Shown here: positions 27,078 to 37,665 of the stretch, piece after piece
Position numbering within the stretch: position 1 is the stretch's first letter
Layout: each line of letters begins with the position of its first letter
NCBI RefSeq assembly: GCF_000018285.1
Contig: NC_009901.1
Coordinates: 1,363,001 to 1,427,000, forward strand
Reading direction: 5' to 3'
Length of the DNA: 64,000 nt
DNA from: Shewanella pealeana ATCC 700345
GTDB taxonomy: Bacteria; Pseudomonadota; Gammaproteobacteria; Enterobacterales; Shewanellaceae
Notes under the pieces: model-generated
The model's database searches: none
Told to the model about the DNA's origin: nothing
What the model saw: the letters and a program-made list of their open reading frames with translations, nothing else
Translations under genes and position numbers: made by a program

Positions 27078-30000
27078 TGAATTTTTTATTAACAGGCCTA
27101 AATTTGCCTTTGTTATCTCAACGGTTTTAACTTTGGTCGGTTTGATCTCAATTCCAGTGCTCTCGGTATCTGAATTTCCCGAGATAGCGCCACCTCAGGT
27201 AAGCGTTTCAACCAGCTACTCTGGCGCCAGTGCCGATATTGTTAAAGACACCATAGCACAGCCCTTAGAAGCAGAAGTTAACGGTGTCGAAGGCATGCTC
27301 TACATGGAGTCTAAAAGTGCTAACGATGGTAGCTACTCATTAAATGTGACCTTTGAAGTAGGTACCGATGCCGATATGGCGCAGGTTAAGGTGCAAAACC
27401 GAGTGCAACAGGCCATGCCGCGTCTACCTGAAGAGGTGAAGCGTCAAGGGGTGAAGGTTGAGAAACAGAGCCCGAATATGTTGATGGTGGTAAACCTTGT
27501 TTCCCCTAACGAAACTTTCGACTCGCTGTTTATCACTAACTATGCCGGTCTAAATGTAAAAGATGCGCTGGCGCGTCAGTATGGTGTGTCAAAGGTGCAG
27601 GTTATTGGTGCTCTCGATTATGCGATGCGAATTTGGCTCGATCCTGATCAGATGGCCAGCCTTGGCGTGACGGCAACCGATGTTATCGGGGCGCTGCAAG
27701 AGCAGAACATTCAGGTGGCTGCTGGGCGTATCGGCGCTGCGCCAGTGGATCCGGAGCAGCAGTTCCAGTACACCCTGCAGACCAAAGGTCGACTTAAAGA
27801 TCCCCAAGAGTTTTATGACGTGATGATCCGTGCCAATAACGACGGCTCAAAAGTGGTTGTTGGTGATGTGGCTCGGGTGGAGCTTGGCTCGCAAACCTAC
27901 GATGCTCAGGGTAAGTTGAATAACAAACCTTCGGCGATTATCTCAATTTACCAGTCACCCGATGCAAATGCGTTGGAGGTAGGTAAGGCGATTAAGGCCG
28001 AGATGGAGAAGCTTTCTGAGCGTTTTCCTAATGATCTTGAGTATGAAGTCTTGTACGACACCACAGAGTTTGTTGAAACCTCAATCAAAGAGGTGGTTCA
28101 GACCCTGTTTATCTCTATTGCGCTGGTGGTCTTTGTGGTGTTCATCTTCCTACAGGATGTACGCTCAACGCTAGTACCTGCTATTGCTATTCCGGTTTCG
28201 CTTATCGGAACATTTGCCTTCTTACTCGCTTTTGGTATGAGCATCAACACCGTCTCGCTATTCGCGCTTATTCTCGCGATTGGTATCGTGGTCGATGATG
28301 CGATTGTAGTAGTAGAGAACGTTACCCGCTTGATGCAAGATGAGGGCTTATCGCCAAAAGAGGCAACCTCTAAGGCGATGAAAGAGGTGACAGGTCCCAT
28401 TATTGCCACCACCTTGGTTCTGCTTGCGGTGTTTGCGCCAACGGCTGTGATGCCCGGGATCACCGGACAGATGTATGCACAGTTCTCGGTGACCATCTGT
28501 ATCTCAGTGCTTATCTCATCCATCAATGCATTGACCTTGAGCCCCGCTCTGTGCGCCTCTGTACTGCGTGCGCCTAAGTTACATGAAAAAGGTTTTCATG
28601 CGGCCTTTAACAAGCATTTTGAGCGTGTAACGGGCAAGTATATGAAGTTGGTATCCTCCCTGACACGTAAGCTAGTGTTAGTGGGTATCGTCTACGGCTG
28701 TTTAATTCTGTTAACCGGGGGGATTGCTAAAATTCTACCGTCAGGATTTGTGCCAATGGAAGATAAGAAAGCCTTCATGGTGGATATTCAGCTGCCCGAT
28801 GGTGCATCCCTTAACCGTACCGAAGATGTGATGCGTGATCTGGTGGAGCTGACACTGGCCGAGCCGGGAGTAGAGAATGTTATTCACGCCAGTGGCTTTA
28901 GTATCTTGACGGGCTCGGTTTCTTCAAACGGCGGCTTGATGATTGTCACCCTGTCGACCTGGGATGAGCGTGAGTCTGCGGATATGATGGAGTCGGCGAT
29001 TGTGGCCAAGCTGCAAGCTAAGTATGCGGCGAACCCTGCGGTGAAGGCGATGGCATTCTCTTTGCCACCTATTCCTGGTGTGGGTAGTGTCGGTGGCTTC
29101 GAGTTTGTGCTGCAAGACACCCAAGGCCGTACCCCGCAAGAGCTAGCCTCTGTGATGCGCGCCTTGATTATGAAAGCCAATGAGCAGCCTGAAATTGCCA
29201 TGGCCTTTAGTAACTTCCGCGCAGATGTACCGCAGATGTTTGTCGATGTTGATAGAGACAAGGCCAAGGCGCTGGGGGTCTCACTCAACGAGATCTTCGC
29301 GACCATGCAAACCATGCTGGGCTCAATGTACGTTAACGACTTTAACCGCTTCGGTAAGGTGTTTAGGGTCATCTTACAGGCTGAAACGGAGTATCGTAAT
29401 TCCGATAAAGACATTTCGCGTTTTTATGTTCGCTCAAAAACCGGTGAAATGGTGCCACTTAGTACTCTCGTCACTGTAACGCCGATTTTAGGCCCTGATG
29501 TGATGAACAACTACAACATGTTCAGCTCGACGACCATCAATGGTTTCCCTGCAGCTGGGTTTAGCTCTGGTGACGCGATTACGGCAATGGAACGCGCTGC
29601 AAATGAGTCACTGCCATCGGGTTATACCTATGAGTGGACAGGACAAACCTATCAAGAGATCAAGGCGGGTAACCTCGCGCCACTTATTTTCGGCTTGGCG
29701 TTAGTGTTTACTTACCTGTTCTTGGTGGCTCAGTATGAGAGTTGGACCATTCCATTTGCGGTTATCCTCGCGGTGCCGATTGCGGTATTAGGAGCCTTCC
29801 TCAACATCTTGCTGGTAGGTTCAGACTTAAACCTCTACGCCCAGATTGGTCTGGTGCTGCTTATCGGCCTCGCCTGTAAGAATGCCATCTTGATTGTTGA
29901 GTTTGCTAAGCAGTTACGTGAAGAGGGCAAGAGTATTCTAGAAGCGGGCGAGACTGCGGCGAGACTGCGTTTTCGTGCGGTACTGATGACGGCTTTCTCT

Positions 30001-30201
30001 TTCCTATTAGGTGTGTTGCCTCTGGTTATTGCTACTGGCGCGGGGGCGGGTAGCCGCCGCGCTTTAGGCTACTCGGTGTTCGGCGGTATGTTAGCGGCCA
30101 CTGTGGTCGGGACGCTGCTTGTGCCAGTATTTTACGTCATTATGCAAAAGATGCGTGAAAAGGCGAAAGGGCTGCCTCAAGACGAAGAGGCTGCTAATTA
30201 A
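27070..30201 (+). CDS. RND multidrug efflux pump, inner-membrane subunit (AcrB/MexF-like)
   Basis: Proton-driven trimeric exporter, HAE1 family, 1043 residues. Twelve-helix topology with two large periplasmic loops is evident. The N-terminus [15 protein letters not shown], the TM4 proton-relay aspartates in [14 protein letters not shown] and the matching TM10 lysine region ([16 protein letters not shown]) are all present. Substrate range is not deducible; antibiotics, solvents or bile salts are typical for the family. It lies downstream of its adaptor gene, with the duplicated start region in between. A terminator follows at 30236. Confidence 0.95.
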   Translation: MISEFFINRPKFAFVISTVLTLVGLISIPVLSVSEFPEIAPPQVSVSTSYSGASADIVKDTIAQPLEAEVNGVEGMLYMESKSANDGSYSLNVTFEVGTDADMAQVKVQNRVQQAMPRLPEEVKRQGVKVEKQSPNMLMVVNLVSPNETFDSLFITNYAGLNVKDALARQYGVSKVQVIGALDYAMRIWLDPDQMASLGVTATDVIGALQEQNIQVAAGRIGAAPVDPEQQFQYTLQTKGRLKDPQEFYDVMIRANNDGSKVVVGDVARVELGSQTYDAQGKLNNKPSAIISIYQSPDANALEVGKAIKAEMEKLSERFPNDLEYEVLYDTTEFVETSIKEVVQTLFISIALVVFVVFIFLQDVRSTLVPAIAIPVSLIGTFAFLLAFGMSINTVSLFALILAIGIVVDDAIVVVENVTRLMQDEGLSPKEATSKAMKEVTGPIIATTLVLLAVFAPTAVMPGITGQMYAQFSVTICISVLISSINALTLSPALCASVLRAPKLHEKGFHAAFNKHFERVTGKYMKLVSSLTRKLVLVGIVYGCLILLTGGIAKILPSGFVPMEDKKAFMVDIQLPDGASLNRTEDVMRDLVELTLAEPGVENVIHASGFSILTGSVSSNGGLMIVTLSTWDERESADMMESAIVAKLQAKYAANPAVKAMAFSLPPIPGVGSVGGFEFVLQDTQGRTPQELASVMRALIMKANEQPEIAMAFSNFRADVPQMFVDVDRDKAKALGVSLNEIFATMQTMLGSMYVNDFNRFGKVFRVILQAETEYRNSDKDISRFYVRSKTGEMVPLSTLVTVTPILGPDVMNNYNMFSSTTINGFPAAGFSSGDAITAMERAANESLPSGYTYEWTGQTYQEIKAGNLAPLIFGLALVFTYLFLVAQYESWTIPFAVILAVPIAVLGAFLNILLVGSDLNLYAQIGLVLLIGLACKNAILIVEFAKQLREEGKSILEAGETAARLRFRAVLMTAFSFLLGVLPLVIATGAGAGSRRALGYSVFGGMLAATVVGTLLVPVFYVIMQKMREKAKGLPQDEEAAN

Positions 30202-30235
30202 TGCCCATTGATTAATGAGTGATAGTTGTAGAACT

Positions 30236-30264
30236 AAGGCCTGCTTTGATAGTAGGCCTTTTAT
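30236..30264 (+). terminator. Terminator after the first RND operon
   Basis: AAGGCCTGCT-TTGAT-AGTAGGCCTT (one G-U pair) followed by TTATTTT. Confidence 0.85.
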
Positions 30265-30695
30265 TTTCAGCCCTAAACAATCGACTTCAGTAGGCTTATT
30301 TACTTCCGGTTTTAAAGTCACACACTCGTGTTAAGTCCGAGTGTTTACATAATTGAATAAACCGGAAGATTCGCCAGAAAGGAAAAAGCCCACTCCGAGG
30401 AGTGGGCTTCTAAGCTTGCTTTAACTTTTGCAGGGAAAAAGCGAACATGTTGATTATACCAAATATGTATCCCTTTGTATCGCTCAACTAAGATTAAAAT
30501 AGTCATAAATAGCGTTATGGGCTGTCTCTGGCCTTTTTAATACTAGAAAATGATGCCGCTGTACTTTACTGCCTGCCGAACTGTCACAGTGATGTGAAAG
30601 ATAGCAAGCTCACTTTTTTAAACATAAGTCGCTTGCTAGTTTCAGCTATTACTCTGTTAACTGATGCACTGGACTCAAATTGGAGCCAAGCTGGA
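30265..30695. other. Structured intergenic region with nested hairpins
   Basis: CTTCCGGTTT at 30303-30312 pairs with AAACCGGAAG at 30359-30368, enclosing a second stem, ACACTCG at 30322-30328 with CGAGTGT at 30338-30344. A minus-strand terminator (AAGCCCACT/AGTGGGCTT plus T5) lies at 30383-30409. The segment 30270-30295 resembles the left end of the element at 16262. 30410-30695 shows no gene; a small RNA is possible but not shown. Confidence 0.5.
30383..30409 (-). terminator. Minus-strand terminator
   Basis: AAGCCCACT at 30386-30394 pairs with AGTGGGCTT at 30401-30409; the minus strand then reads TTTTTCC. It lies 290 bases beyond the alcohol dehydrogenase stop, so it may end a long 3' UTR or a separate small transcript. 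Confidence 0.75.
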
Positions 30696-31844
30696 TCACA
30701 GTGCGTTAGTGAAGATTTGGCAGATCTCTTCATGAGTTGCCTGCTTAGGGTTAGTGAAACCACAAGCATCTTTTAGCGCGTTATTAGCAAGTGTCGGAAT
30801 ATCTTCCGCTTTAACACCTAGCTTAGTGAGGTTTTCTGGGATGTTAACCGCGACAGATAGCGCTTTAATTGCGGTAATCGCCGCTTCGGCACCTTGCTCA
30901 TCAGTCATGGCTGCGACATCGACCCCCATGGCTTTAGCTACATCCTTTAGACGCCCCGGCACAACCTGCGCGTTGTAAGCTTGAACGTGTGGTAACAATA
31001 ATGCGTTACATACGCCATGAGGTAGGTCGTAGAAGCCACCTAGCTGGTGGGCCATAGCGTGGACATATCCAAGGCTTGCGTTGTTAAACGCCATACCTGC
31101 AAGGAACTGGGCGTAAGCCATCTGATCGCGCGCCTCGATACTTTGGCCATTTTCAACGGCTTCTACCAAGTTACCTTGAATAAGCTCTATCGCTTTAATT
31201 GCACAGGCATCGGTAATCGGATTTGCCGCGATAGACACATAGGCTTCGATGGCGTGAGTCAATGCATCCATACCCGTTGCAGCAGTCAGGCCTGCTGGCT
31301 TAAGCAACATTAATTCAGGATCATTAACTGATAAGATCGGCGTGGTGTTCTTGTCGACAATGGCCATCTTAATATGGCGAGCTTCATCGGTAATGATACA
31401 GAAACGTGTCATTTCACTCGCGGTGCCCGCAGTGGTGTTAATGGCAACGAGTGGCAGCTGAGGCTTGATAGAGACATCTAAGCCTTCGTAATCTTTGATA
31501 CTACCGCCGTTGGTGGCAACCAGTGCGATGCCTTTAGCGCAGTCATGAGGTGAGCCGCCGCCTAAAGAGATAACAAAGTCACAGTTGTTTGCGTTTAAAA
31601 TTTCAAGACCCGCTTCGACATTGCCAACAGTTGGGTTTGGCTGAACACCATCAAAGACGACAGAGCGAATGTCGTTGCTCGCTAGTTTGTCAGTGACTTG
31701 AGCGACCAGACCAATTTCAACCAGAGGTTTGTCAGTAACAATTAGTGCATTTTTAAAGCCGAGTGACTTGATGTCACCAATGGCTTCAGTTACGGCATCT
31801 TGACCTAAGATATTGACAGATGGGATAAAAAATTTAGCAGCCAT
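30696..31844 (-). CDS. Iron-containing alcohol dehydrogenase
   Basis: NAD(P)-dependent group III alcohol dehydrogenase, 382 residues. The coenzyme-binding [13 protein letters not shown] motif and the iron-ligand region [14 protein letters not shown] plus [19 protein letters not shown] (three His and one Asp) are intact. It closely resembles YiaY/ethanol dehydrogenase II-type enzymes that interconvert primary alcohols and aldehydes. The start ATG at 31844 (MAAKFF) has AGGTGA upstream; an in-frame ATG at 31853 is less likely. It is a single gene. The exact substrate is unknown. Confidence 0.94.
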   Translation of the reverse strand: MAAKFFIPSVNILGQDAVTEAIGDIKSLGFKNALIVTDKPLVEIGLVAQVTDKLASNDIRSVVFDGVQPNPTVGNVEAGLEILNANNCDFVISLGGGSPHDCAKGIALVATNGGSIKDYEGLDVSIKPQLPLVAINTTAGTASEMTRFCIITDEARHIKMAIVDKNTTPILSVNDPELMLLKPAGLTAATGMDALTHAIEAYVSIAANPITDACAIKAIELIQGNLVEAVENGQSIEARDQMAYAQFLAGMAFNNASLGYVHAMAHQLGGFYDLPHGVCNALLLPHVQAYNAQVVPGRLKDVAKAMGVDVAAMTDEQGAEAAITAIKALSVAVNIPENLTKLGVKAEDIPTLANNALKDACGFTNPKQATHEEICQIFTNAL

Positions 31845-32042
31845 AAGAATCACCTATTATGCTTAATGTTCAAAGTTGTTATCTTTTCTGGTAATTAAAG
31901 TACCAACAGCAATGAAATAAAGGTGTGATCTTCCTCTAATAATCGGCAGGGTTTGGCGAGAATTCGGTCGAAAGTTGGATCCATCTTCCCGAACTTGTAA
32001 TTTTATGACATCAAGTACGATTACCAGCCTAAAATGGCTCAT

Positions 32043-32311
32043 TATACCAATCACATTAAATATGTGATCATTCAGCGGGAAGTCAAAGCCCTGTAGGCAA
32101 GGCGGATGATTGAAGCTAATAGTTATTCTATATCGAGAGCATCTTACGCAGTATACAGGGCTTTGAAACCCGCACTGCGTGAGCCTCTCAGGCATTCCAC
32201 TTCTACGTTGCACTAATTTAAAAGGGAATAACCATTTCTTCATCAATACGCCTTGAATTGAAAAGCCTGAGTGGCTTTGAACTGACCACATATTTAGTAC
32301 GATTGGTATTA
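32043..32311. mobile_element. MITE, about 269 bp, with 24-bp terminal inverted repeats
   Basis: The left end TATACCAATCACATTAAATA(TGTG) and the complement of the right end, TAATACCAATCGTACTAAAT(ATGTGG), match at most positions. There is no transposase gene; an open frame that crosses it is a chance frame of the repeat. A single end-like fragment recurs at about 43975-43998. The remainder of the gap 31845-32485 (31860-32042 and 32312-32485) shows nothing but small stems. Confidence 0.8.
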
Positions 32312-32485
32312 ATTGCTGAAAACAAGTTTATTCAAAGATTTCCATGCCATGTGGCCTACAGAAACCCAATAGTTGGACTCAGATGAGTATTCGCAATACG
32401 GCGGCAAGCGGGCGTTTCTCGAGCTATTTAAGCTCGAATGTAGGCAAGTTAACTATCAATTTATCAAAAGTAAAAAGTAAACGAA

Positions 32486-32959
32486 TTAAAGCAATAGGCT
32501 GGCGTCAATTTCGTGGAACTGGTTTACTGAATCAATCAGTGATTTGGCCGTTAATGTTGGCACGCCATAGACCTGAGTTTCTACGCCATATTTCTGGTGG
32601 ATCCTTTGCATCAAGAGATCAAAATCGCCATCACCAGAGAGTAAAATGACGCAATCGACTTCGCTTGCCGCTTCCATGATGTCGATAGTGATCCCCACAT
32701 CCCAATCTCCTTTCGCCGATCCATCGCTTCTCTGGATAAAAGGTTTGAGTTTCACCTCAAAGCCGATGTGTTTCAGCGCATCTTGAAACTTTAGCTGACC
32801 ATCGTCACCGCGATGAATCGCATAAGCGGTGGCCTGGCTGACATCGCCTTCGTAACCTAAGTGTTGCCAGAGTTTACGGTAATTGAATTGTTTGCCATAG
32901 GCTTGGCGGCAGGTGTAATAGATGTTCTGTACATCGACAAATAGGGCGATTCTCTTCAC
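32486..32959 (-). CDS. NYN-domain (LabA/DUF88) putative ribonuclease
   Basis: 157-residue cytoplasmic protein with the PIN-like NYN fold. Conserved acidic residues are visible in ALFVDVQNIYYTC, KGDWDVGITIDIM and LLSGDGDFDLLMQRI, the family metal-binding and catalytic clusters. NYN proteins are predicted or shown RNases; the target here is unknown. The start is a GTG at 32959. It stands alone, with its own upstream region. Confidence 0.9.
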   Translation of the reverse strand: MKRIALFVDVQNIYYTCRQAYGKQFNYRKLWQHLGYEGDVSQATAYAIHRGDDGQLKFQDALKHIGFEVKLKPFIQRSDGSAKGDWDVGITIDIMEAASEVDCVILLSGDGDFDLLMQRIHQKYGVETQVYGVPTLTAKSLIDSVNQFHEIDASLLL

Positions 32960-33087
32960 TGTATACTCGTTTAGGTCGCTTGGGAGTTAAAGGTGCGTGC
33001 TATTTCACTGGGCACGGAAGTCCTAAATACTATTGCATAGAAGCGAAAATAGCGAAGCATTTAGCTTGGGGCTAAGTGCTCAATGGA

Positions 33088-33276
33088 TTAAATATAGATG
33101 TCGACACTAGGCATGCGTCTTTGATTTGTTTGACGTCTTTCATACAGATCTAAGTAACCGGTTTGCTCGTTTACTCTTCTGTCTAGGGACGTTCGGCGCT
33201 CGGTAATATATTGGCCATTGATATTAAAAGTTTCATACAGCATTGGCTCAAGAGTTTTTGGCTGTGGCTTTTGCAT
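33088..33276 (-). CDS. Small hypothetical protein, Arg-rich
   Basis: 62 residues with a charged, arginine-rich C-terminal half (ERRTSLDRR and YERRQTNQRR). No signal peptide or membrane segment. I recognise no family, although short proteins with RRxSxDRR motifs are common in Shewanella and Vibrio. An AGG-containing ribosome site precedes the ATG at 33276. It may be real; protein evidence is absent. Confidence 0.5.
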   Translation of the reverse strand: MQKPQPKTLEPMLYETFNINGQYITERRTSLDRRVNEQTGYLDLYERRQTNQRRMPSVDIYI

Positions 33277-33441
33277 AGATATAACCTATGACGATGGCAT
33301 ACATGTGATTAACATAATTATAGATAAGAAAAACGGACTCGTTTGAGAAGCATCTATCGAATAGCAAAGTAGTATCAGAGGGGATTTGACTGGGAGGAAG
33401 TCAAGTCAAAGACTTTGACTCCCACCAGTCATAGACTCGCG

Positions 33442-36400
33442 TTACTGTTTAGCGGCTAAGTTTTGCTGATCTGCAATAGCTTGATTAAGCTGAGACTCAA
33501 CAAAACCAGGTGACTTTGTCGCAGCAGAGATTAAGCGATACATGGCTGGGATCACCAGTAAGGTTACGAAAGTCGCAAACGCCATACCAAAGAAGACCAC
33601 AGTACCCACTGATATTCGGCTCTCAGCGCCAGCACCCGTTGATAGAATAAGCGGGATAGCGCCAATCAGTGTGGTAAAGGCCGTCATCAAAATAGGGCGT
33701 AAACGTCTTACCGAGGCATCGATAATAGCTTGCTCAATTTCAAGGCCTCTGTCCCGCAGTTGGTTAGCAAACTCGACAATTAAGATGCCGTTCTTGGTTA
33801 CCATACCAATTAGCATGATCATACCAATCTGGCTGTAGATGTTCAGCCCTTGGCCGGTTAGGTACAAGCCTAAAAATCCTCCGAATACGCCCATAGGCAC
33901 GGTAAACATCACCACTAGCGGGTTGATGAAACTTTCAAACTGAGCAGCTAATACAAGATAGGCAACCAACAAGGCTAAACCAAATACAATAAAGATACTG
34001 CTTTGATTTTCCTTAAAGTCTTTAGACTCGCCGGTATAAGCCACCGAAATATCGCTTGGTAACATCTCAATCGCTTTTTGATCTAAGAAGTCCAGCGCTT
34101 CACCTAAGGTATAACCTTCAGCTAAATTCGCCTTTAAGGTGATCGATTTCTGCTTGTTGTTATGGCTCAGTTTGAGCGCCGATGCCACCTCTTCAATATG
34201 GGTAATGGTATCTAAAGTAATGAGCTCGCCTTTAGCTGAACGCATATAGATCTGGCTTAAATCAGCCACGTTATTGAAGCTATTCTCATCGCCACGAAGG
34301 TAGACATCATACTCTTCACCACGCTCAACAAAGGTGGTTTCACTGCGGCCACCTAGCATGATCTCGAGTGTTTCAGAGACTTCTGCCACGCTAATTCCAA
34401 GCTGGGCGGCACGCTCTTTATCGACCGTGACGACAAGCTCAGGTGAAGTTTCTTTATAGTCGATCTCTGGGCTGTCCAGAATAGGGCTATAAAGGGCTTC
34501 CTCTTCTAGCATTTGCGCCCATTTGAATAGCTCTTGATAATCTGAGCCGCCGAGTACAAATTGCACCGGCTCACTTGAGCCGCCTCTAAAGCCAGGCAGT
34601 AATGGACGCACCATCACATCGGGAATGCCTTTTAATGCCTTGGCCACTATGCCTAATGCTTGCTGAGCATTAACAGTACGTTCATTCCAATCTTCAAGTT
34701 GAATAATTACAAAGCCGGTCTGATCGCCTGCACGGCCACCAAAAGCAGGAGCTTGAATGCTGAATGATTTCACTACGCCTTGACCAAGTAACGGCATTAG
34801 CTTGTCTTCGACTATCTCCATATTGGCAGCCATACGGTTATAGCTAGTGCCTTCGGCGCCTTTAATAAAGGCAAAAATCACCCCTCTATCTTCTTGTGGC
34901 GCAAGTTGCGCAGGTACCTGCTGCATTAACCAGCCGCTTCCCAAGATACAGGCGATAATCACCAGTGGCGCAGCGAGTCTAAGGGTAACGGCTTTAGTCA
35001 CCATCTTGCGGTAGAAGTTTTCAAGGCGAGTAAAGATTGATTCTACCCAAACGTTAAAACGATTCGGTTTAACGTTCGCCTTGAGAATTTTACTGCCGAG
35101 TACCGGGGTTAAGGTGAGGGCAATCAGCGATGAAAATAGCACCGATACGGCCAGCATGACCGAGAATTCAGTGAAGAGCAGGCCGACCATGCCTTCCATA
35201 AAGGAGATAGGTAGGAACACCATCACCAAGACGGCAGTTGTCGCCATCACCGCAAAGCCCACTTCTCTTGTACCGTTATAGGCGGCCAAGATTGGCGGCT
35301 CGCCCTTTTCAATATGATGGAAGATATTCTCGACAACAACGATGGCATCGTCCACCACTAGGCCGATCGACAAGATAAGTGCCATCAGGGTCAGTAGGTT
35401 AATAGAGTAGCCAAACACGTTCGCTGCGATAAAGGCTGAAATCAGTGATACTGGAACCGTGACCGCAGGGATCAGCGTGGCTCTGGCTTGGCCGATGAAG
35501 ATATACAGCACTAAGATCACCAGCAGTGCCGTTACTGCTAAGGTACTAAAAACCTCATCGATGGAGCGGTCGATAAATACGGTCGAGTCATAGTCGACAA
35601 TCAGTTTTGTGCCTTCGGGGAGGAACTTCTGTATCTGATCGACCTCTTTATGTACATCTTGTGCGACCTCAAGCGGGTTAGCATCAGATTGAGGCACAAT
35701 GCCTAAGCTAATATTAACGACGCCATCGCTCTTAAAGGTCGAGTTTTCGTTCTCTGCACCAATAAACACATTGGCGACATCTTTGAGATATACCTGTGAG
35801 CCATCGGCGGCGGTGCGAAGTACCAAGTAATTAAAGTCATCTGGAGTTTGATATAAGCGCGCTGTACGCACTGCCATCACAGTGGTGTCGTTACGCACTT
35901 CACCGCCAGGCGTCTCAACGTTTTCTCTATTTAATACACTGACAATATCGCTAGCGGTAATATTGCGTCCCGCCATCAGCTCAGGATTGAGTTGCACATA
36001 CATGACCTTGTATAAACCACCTGATATATCGACGCTACTAACGCCTGAGATAAGGCTAAATCTGTCTTCTAGTACCCGCTGGGCGTAATCGGTTAATTGG
36101 GTTCTATCCATAACCGATGAGCTTAAATTGACATAAACCGCAGGCTCACCAGAGCCGTTGTCTTTAGAGACGATAGGATCTTTGGCTTCGTCAGGCAGGC
36201 GGCGCTGAGCACGGGCCACTGCGTCACGCACATCGCTGACACCTTCGGTGAGATCCCAGCCCAGCAGGAAGGTCACGGTAATACGTGACATGCCGTTACG
36301 GGTGACAGATTCAATTTGATCAACACCACTAATACCGGTCAATTCCGATTCGAGTGCCGTGGTGATCTGACTCTCCATGATGGTCGCCGATGCGCCCTCA

Positions 36401-36552
36401 TAGGTGGTCATCACAGTTACCACAGGGCTTTCTACATCGGGCATCTCGCGCACGGCAAGCTTAGTAAATGACACCGCGCCAAAAACACACAGCAGCAAAC
36501 TCAGTACGATGGCGACGACAGGGCGTTTTACTGAAACATCAGACAACCACAT
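33442..36552 (-). CDS. RND efflux pump, inner-membrane subunit (second system)
   Basis: 1036-residue HAE1-type proton antiporter. Its N-terminus, MWLSDVSVKRPVVAIV, is of the VexK/MexW-like branch and distinct from the other pump in the window. TM4 aspartates are in [14 protein letters not shown] and the TM10 region is GMVTKNGILIVEFANQ. The ATG at 36552 directly abuts the TAA of the adaptor gene, so the two are tightly coupled. No outer-membrane channel gene lies nearby. Confidence 0.95.
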   Translation of the reverse strand: MWLSDVSVKRPVVAIVLSLLLCVFGAVSFTKLAVREMPDVESPVVTVMTTYEGASATIMESQITTALESELTGISGVDQIESVTRNGMSRITVTFLLGWDLTEGVSDVRDAVARAQRRLPDEAKDPIVSKDNGSGEPAVYVNLSSSVMDRTQLTDYAQRVLEDRFSLISGVSSVDISGGLYKVMYVQLNPELMAGRNITASDIVSVLNRENVETPGGEVRNDTTVMAVRTARLYQTPDDFNYLVLRTAADGSQVYLKDVANVFIGAENENSTFKSDGVVNISLGIVPQSDANPLEVAQDVHKEVDQIQKFLPEGTKLIVDYDSTVFIDRSIDEVFSTLAVTALLVILVLYIFIGQARATLIPAVTVPVSLISAFIAANVFGYSINLLTLMALILSIGLVVDDAIVVVENIFHHIEKGEPPILAAYNGTREVGFAVMATTAVLVMVFLPISFMEGMVGLLFTEFSVMLAVSVLFSSLIALTLTPVLGSKILKANVKPNRFNVWVESIFTRLENFYRKMVTKAVTLRLAAPLVIIACILGSGWLMQQVPAQLAPQEDRGVIFAFIKGAEGTSYNRMAANMEIVEDKLMPLLGQGVVKSFSIQAPAFGGRAGDQTGFVIIQLEDWNERTVNAQQALGIVAKALKGIPDVMVRPLLPGFRGGSSEPVQFVLGGSDYQELFKWAQMLEEEALYSPILDSPEIDYKETSPELVVTVDKERAAQLGISVAEVSETLEIMLGGRSETTFVERGEEYDVYLRGDENSFNNVADLSQIYMRSAKGELITLDTITHIEEVASALKLSHNNKQKSITLKANLAEGYTLGEALDFLDQKAIEMLPSDISVAYTGESKDFKENQSSIFIVFGLALLVAYLVLAAQFESFINPLVVMFTVPMGVFGGFLGLYLTGQGLNIYSQIGMIMLIGMVTKNGILIVEFANQLRDRGLEIEQAIIDASVRRLRPILMTAFTTLIGAIPLILSTGAGAESRISVGTVVFFGMAFATFVTLLVIPAMYRLISAATKSPGFVESQLNQAIADQQNLAAKQ

Positions 36553-37665
36553 TTAGATGTTTCCTCTTGCTTGTTGCTCGTCAGCTTTTTTATCTGCGTC
36601 TTTTTGTGCCAGTGCTGATCCGCCCAGATCATCGACGCGCAGACCATCACGCATATTGACTAAGCCCTGCACTACCACTTTATCGCCAATAGTGAGGCCA
36701 TTGCTAATTAGTACTTGGTCTTCGATGCGAGCACCTAGCGTCACCTTGGTACGCTTGGCGATGCCGTCTTTACCAACCACATAAACGAAACGGTTGGTAC
36801 CCGAATACTCTAACGCTTGCACTGGGATAACTGGCTCCGCAACACTTGGGAACATCAAGGTTGCCGACATCATCATGCCGGGTTTGAGTCGATGGCTAGG
36901 GTTGTCAAATTGCACACGAACTCTCAAGTTTAGGGTGTCTTGATTGACACGGGAATCGATGGCTATCACCTTGCCGATAAACTGTTTTTGTGGCCAAGCA
37001 CGGCTACTAGCCGTTACAGACATGCCAACACTAAGCTGTGAGAGGTAATTCTCCGGTATCTGAAGGTCGAGGCGCATACTCGAAAGGTCATCGAGGGTGA
37101 GTAGCTCGGTACCTGCACTGACCATTTTGCCTTGGCTAAAGTCGATAAGACCAGCTGTACCAGAAAAGGGCGCGCTGAGGTAGTGATAATCGAGATCGGC
37201 TTGGGCGGCAGCTAAGCGAGCTGTAGCCATATCGACACTGGCTTTTTGAGCATCGATCTCTGTCTTAGTGATCGCGTTTTGATCGATTAGCTTGAGGAAC
37301 TCTTTGAGTTTACGCTTTTCATCGGCTAGGTAAGCGGCTGATTCGGCTAGGGCGGCTTGTGCTTTAGCATCATCGAGCTGGATTAGGATTTGGCCTTGGG
37401 CTATCTCTTGCTCGGTGCTGACTTGAATCGATTTAATCTTGCCGGCAATTTGCGGCGAGATAAATACTGACTGCTCGGCGTCGAGTTTACCAATCAGGGA
37501 GAGAGACTGAGTGAGATCATGTTGTTCAACGATACCCGTGACCACTGGAACGGTTCGAACTGGCCTATCTTTTGAGTCGGCACGCTTAGCTTCAGACAGA
37601 CTACTGAAGGTAAATGCTCCCGCAATAATTAATGCCAGGGGTAAAAGGAAATAGGATGATCTCAT
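36553..37665 (-). CDS. RND efflux periplasmic adaptor (second system)
   Basis: 370-residue membrane fusion protein with an N-terminal membrane anchor or uncleaved signal (YFLLPLALIIAGAFTF), paired lipoyl half-motifs (VFISPQIAGKIKSI and LDYHYLSAPFSGTAGLID), a coiled-coil hairpin between them, and C-terminal barrel domains. Unlike the first system's adaptor it has no lipobox. It is the first gene of the adaptor-pump pair; the pump start follows with no gap. Confidence 0.94.
   Translation of the reverse strand: MRSSYFLLPLALIIAGAFTFSSLSEAKRADSKDRPVRTVPVVTGIVEQHDLTQSLSLIGKLDAEQSVFISPQIAGKIKSIQVSTEQEIAQGQILIQLDDAKAQAALAESAAYLADEKRKLKEFLKLIDQNAITKTEIDAQKASVDMATARLAAAQADLDYHYLSAPFSGTAGLIDFSQGKMVSAGTELLTLDDLSSMRLDLQIPENYLSQLSVGMSVTASSRAWPQKQFIGKVIAIDSRVNQDTLNLRVRVQFDNPSHRLKPGMMMSATLMFPSVAEPVIPVQALEYSGTNRFVYVVGKDGIAKRTKVTLGARIEDQVLISNGLTIGDKVVVQGLVNMRDGLRVDDLGGSALAQKDADKKADEQQARGNI

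Larger units (their letters stand above)
26908..27115 (+). repeat. Three direct copies of the RND pump start region
   Basis: The block containing GGAATGTCATGATTAGTGAA and TTTTTTATTA occurs at about 26909, 26974 and 27061. The first two copies are also alike beyond it (AGCACAGAAACCCTAAGTTTG), while only the third continues into the real pump sequence. Confidence 0.9.

Noticed and set aside
31863..32291. 142-residue open frame on the minus strand
   Set aside because: It lies almost entirely in the MITE and its flank, starts in one inverted end and has no protein-like composition.
32344..32649. 101-codon plus-strand frame
   Set aside because: It is antisense to the NYN-domain gene for half its length and has no ribosome site.
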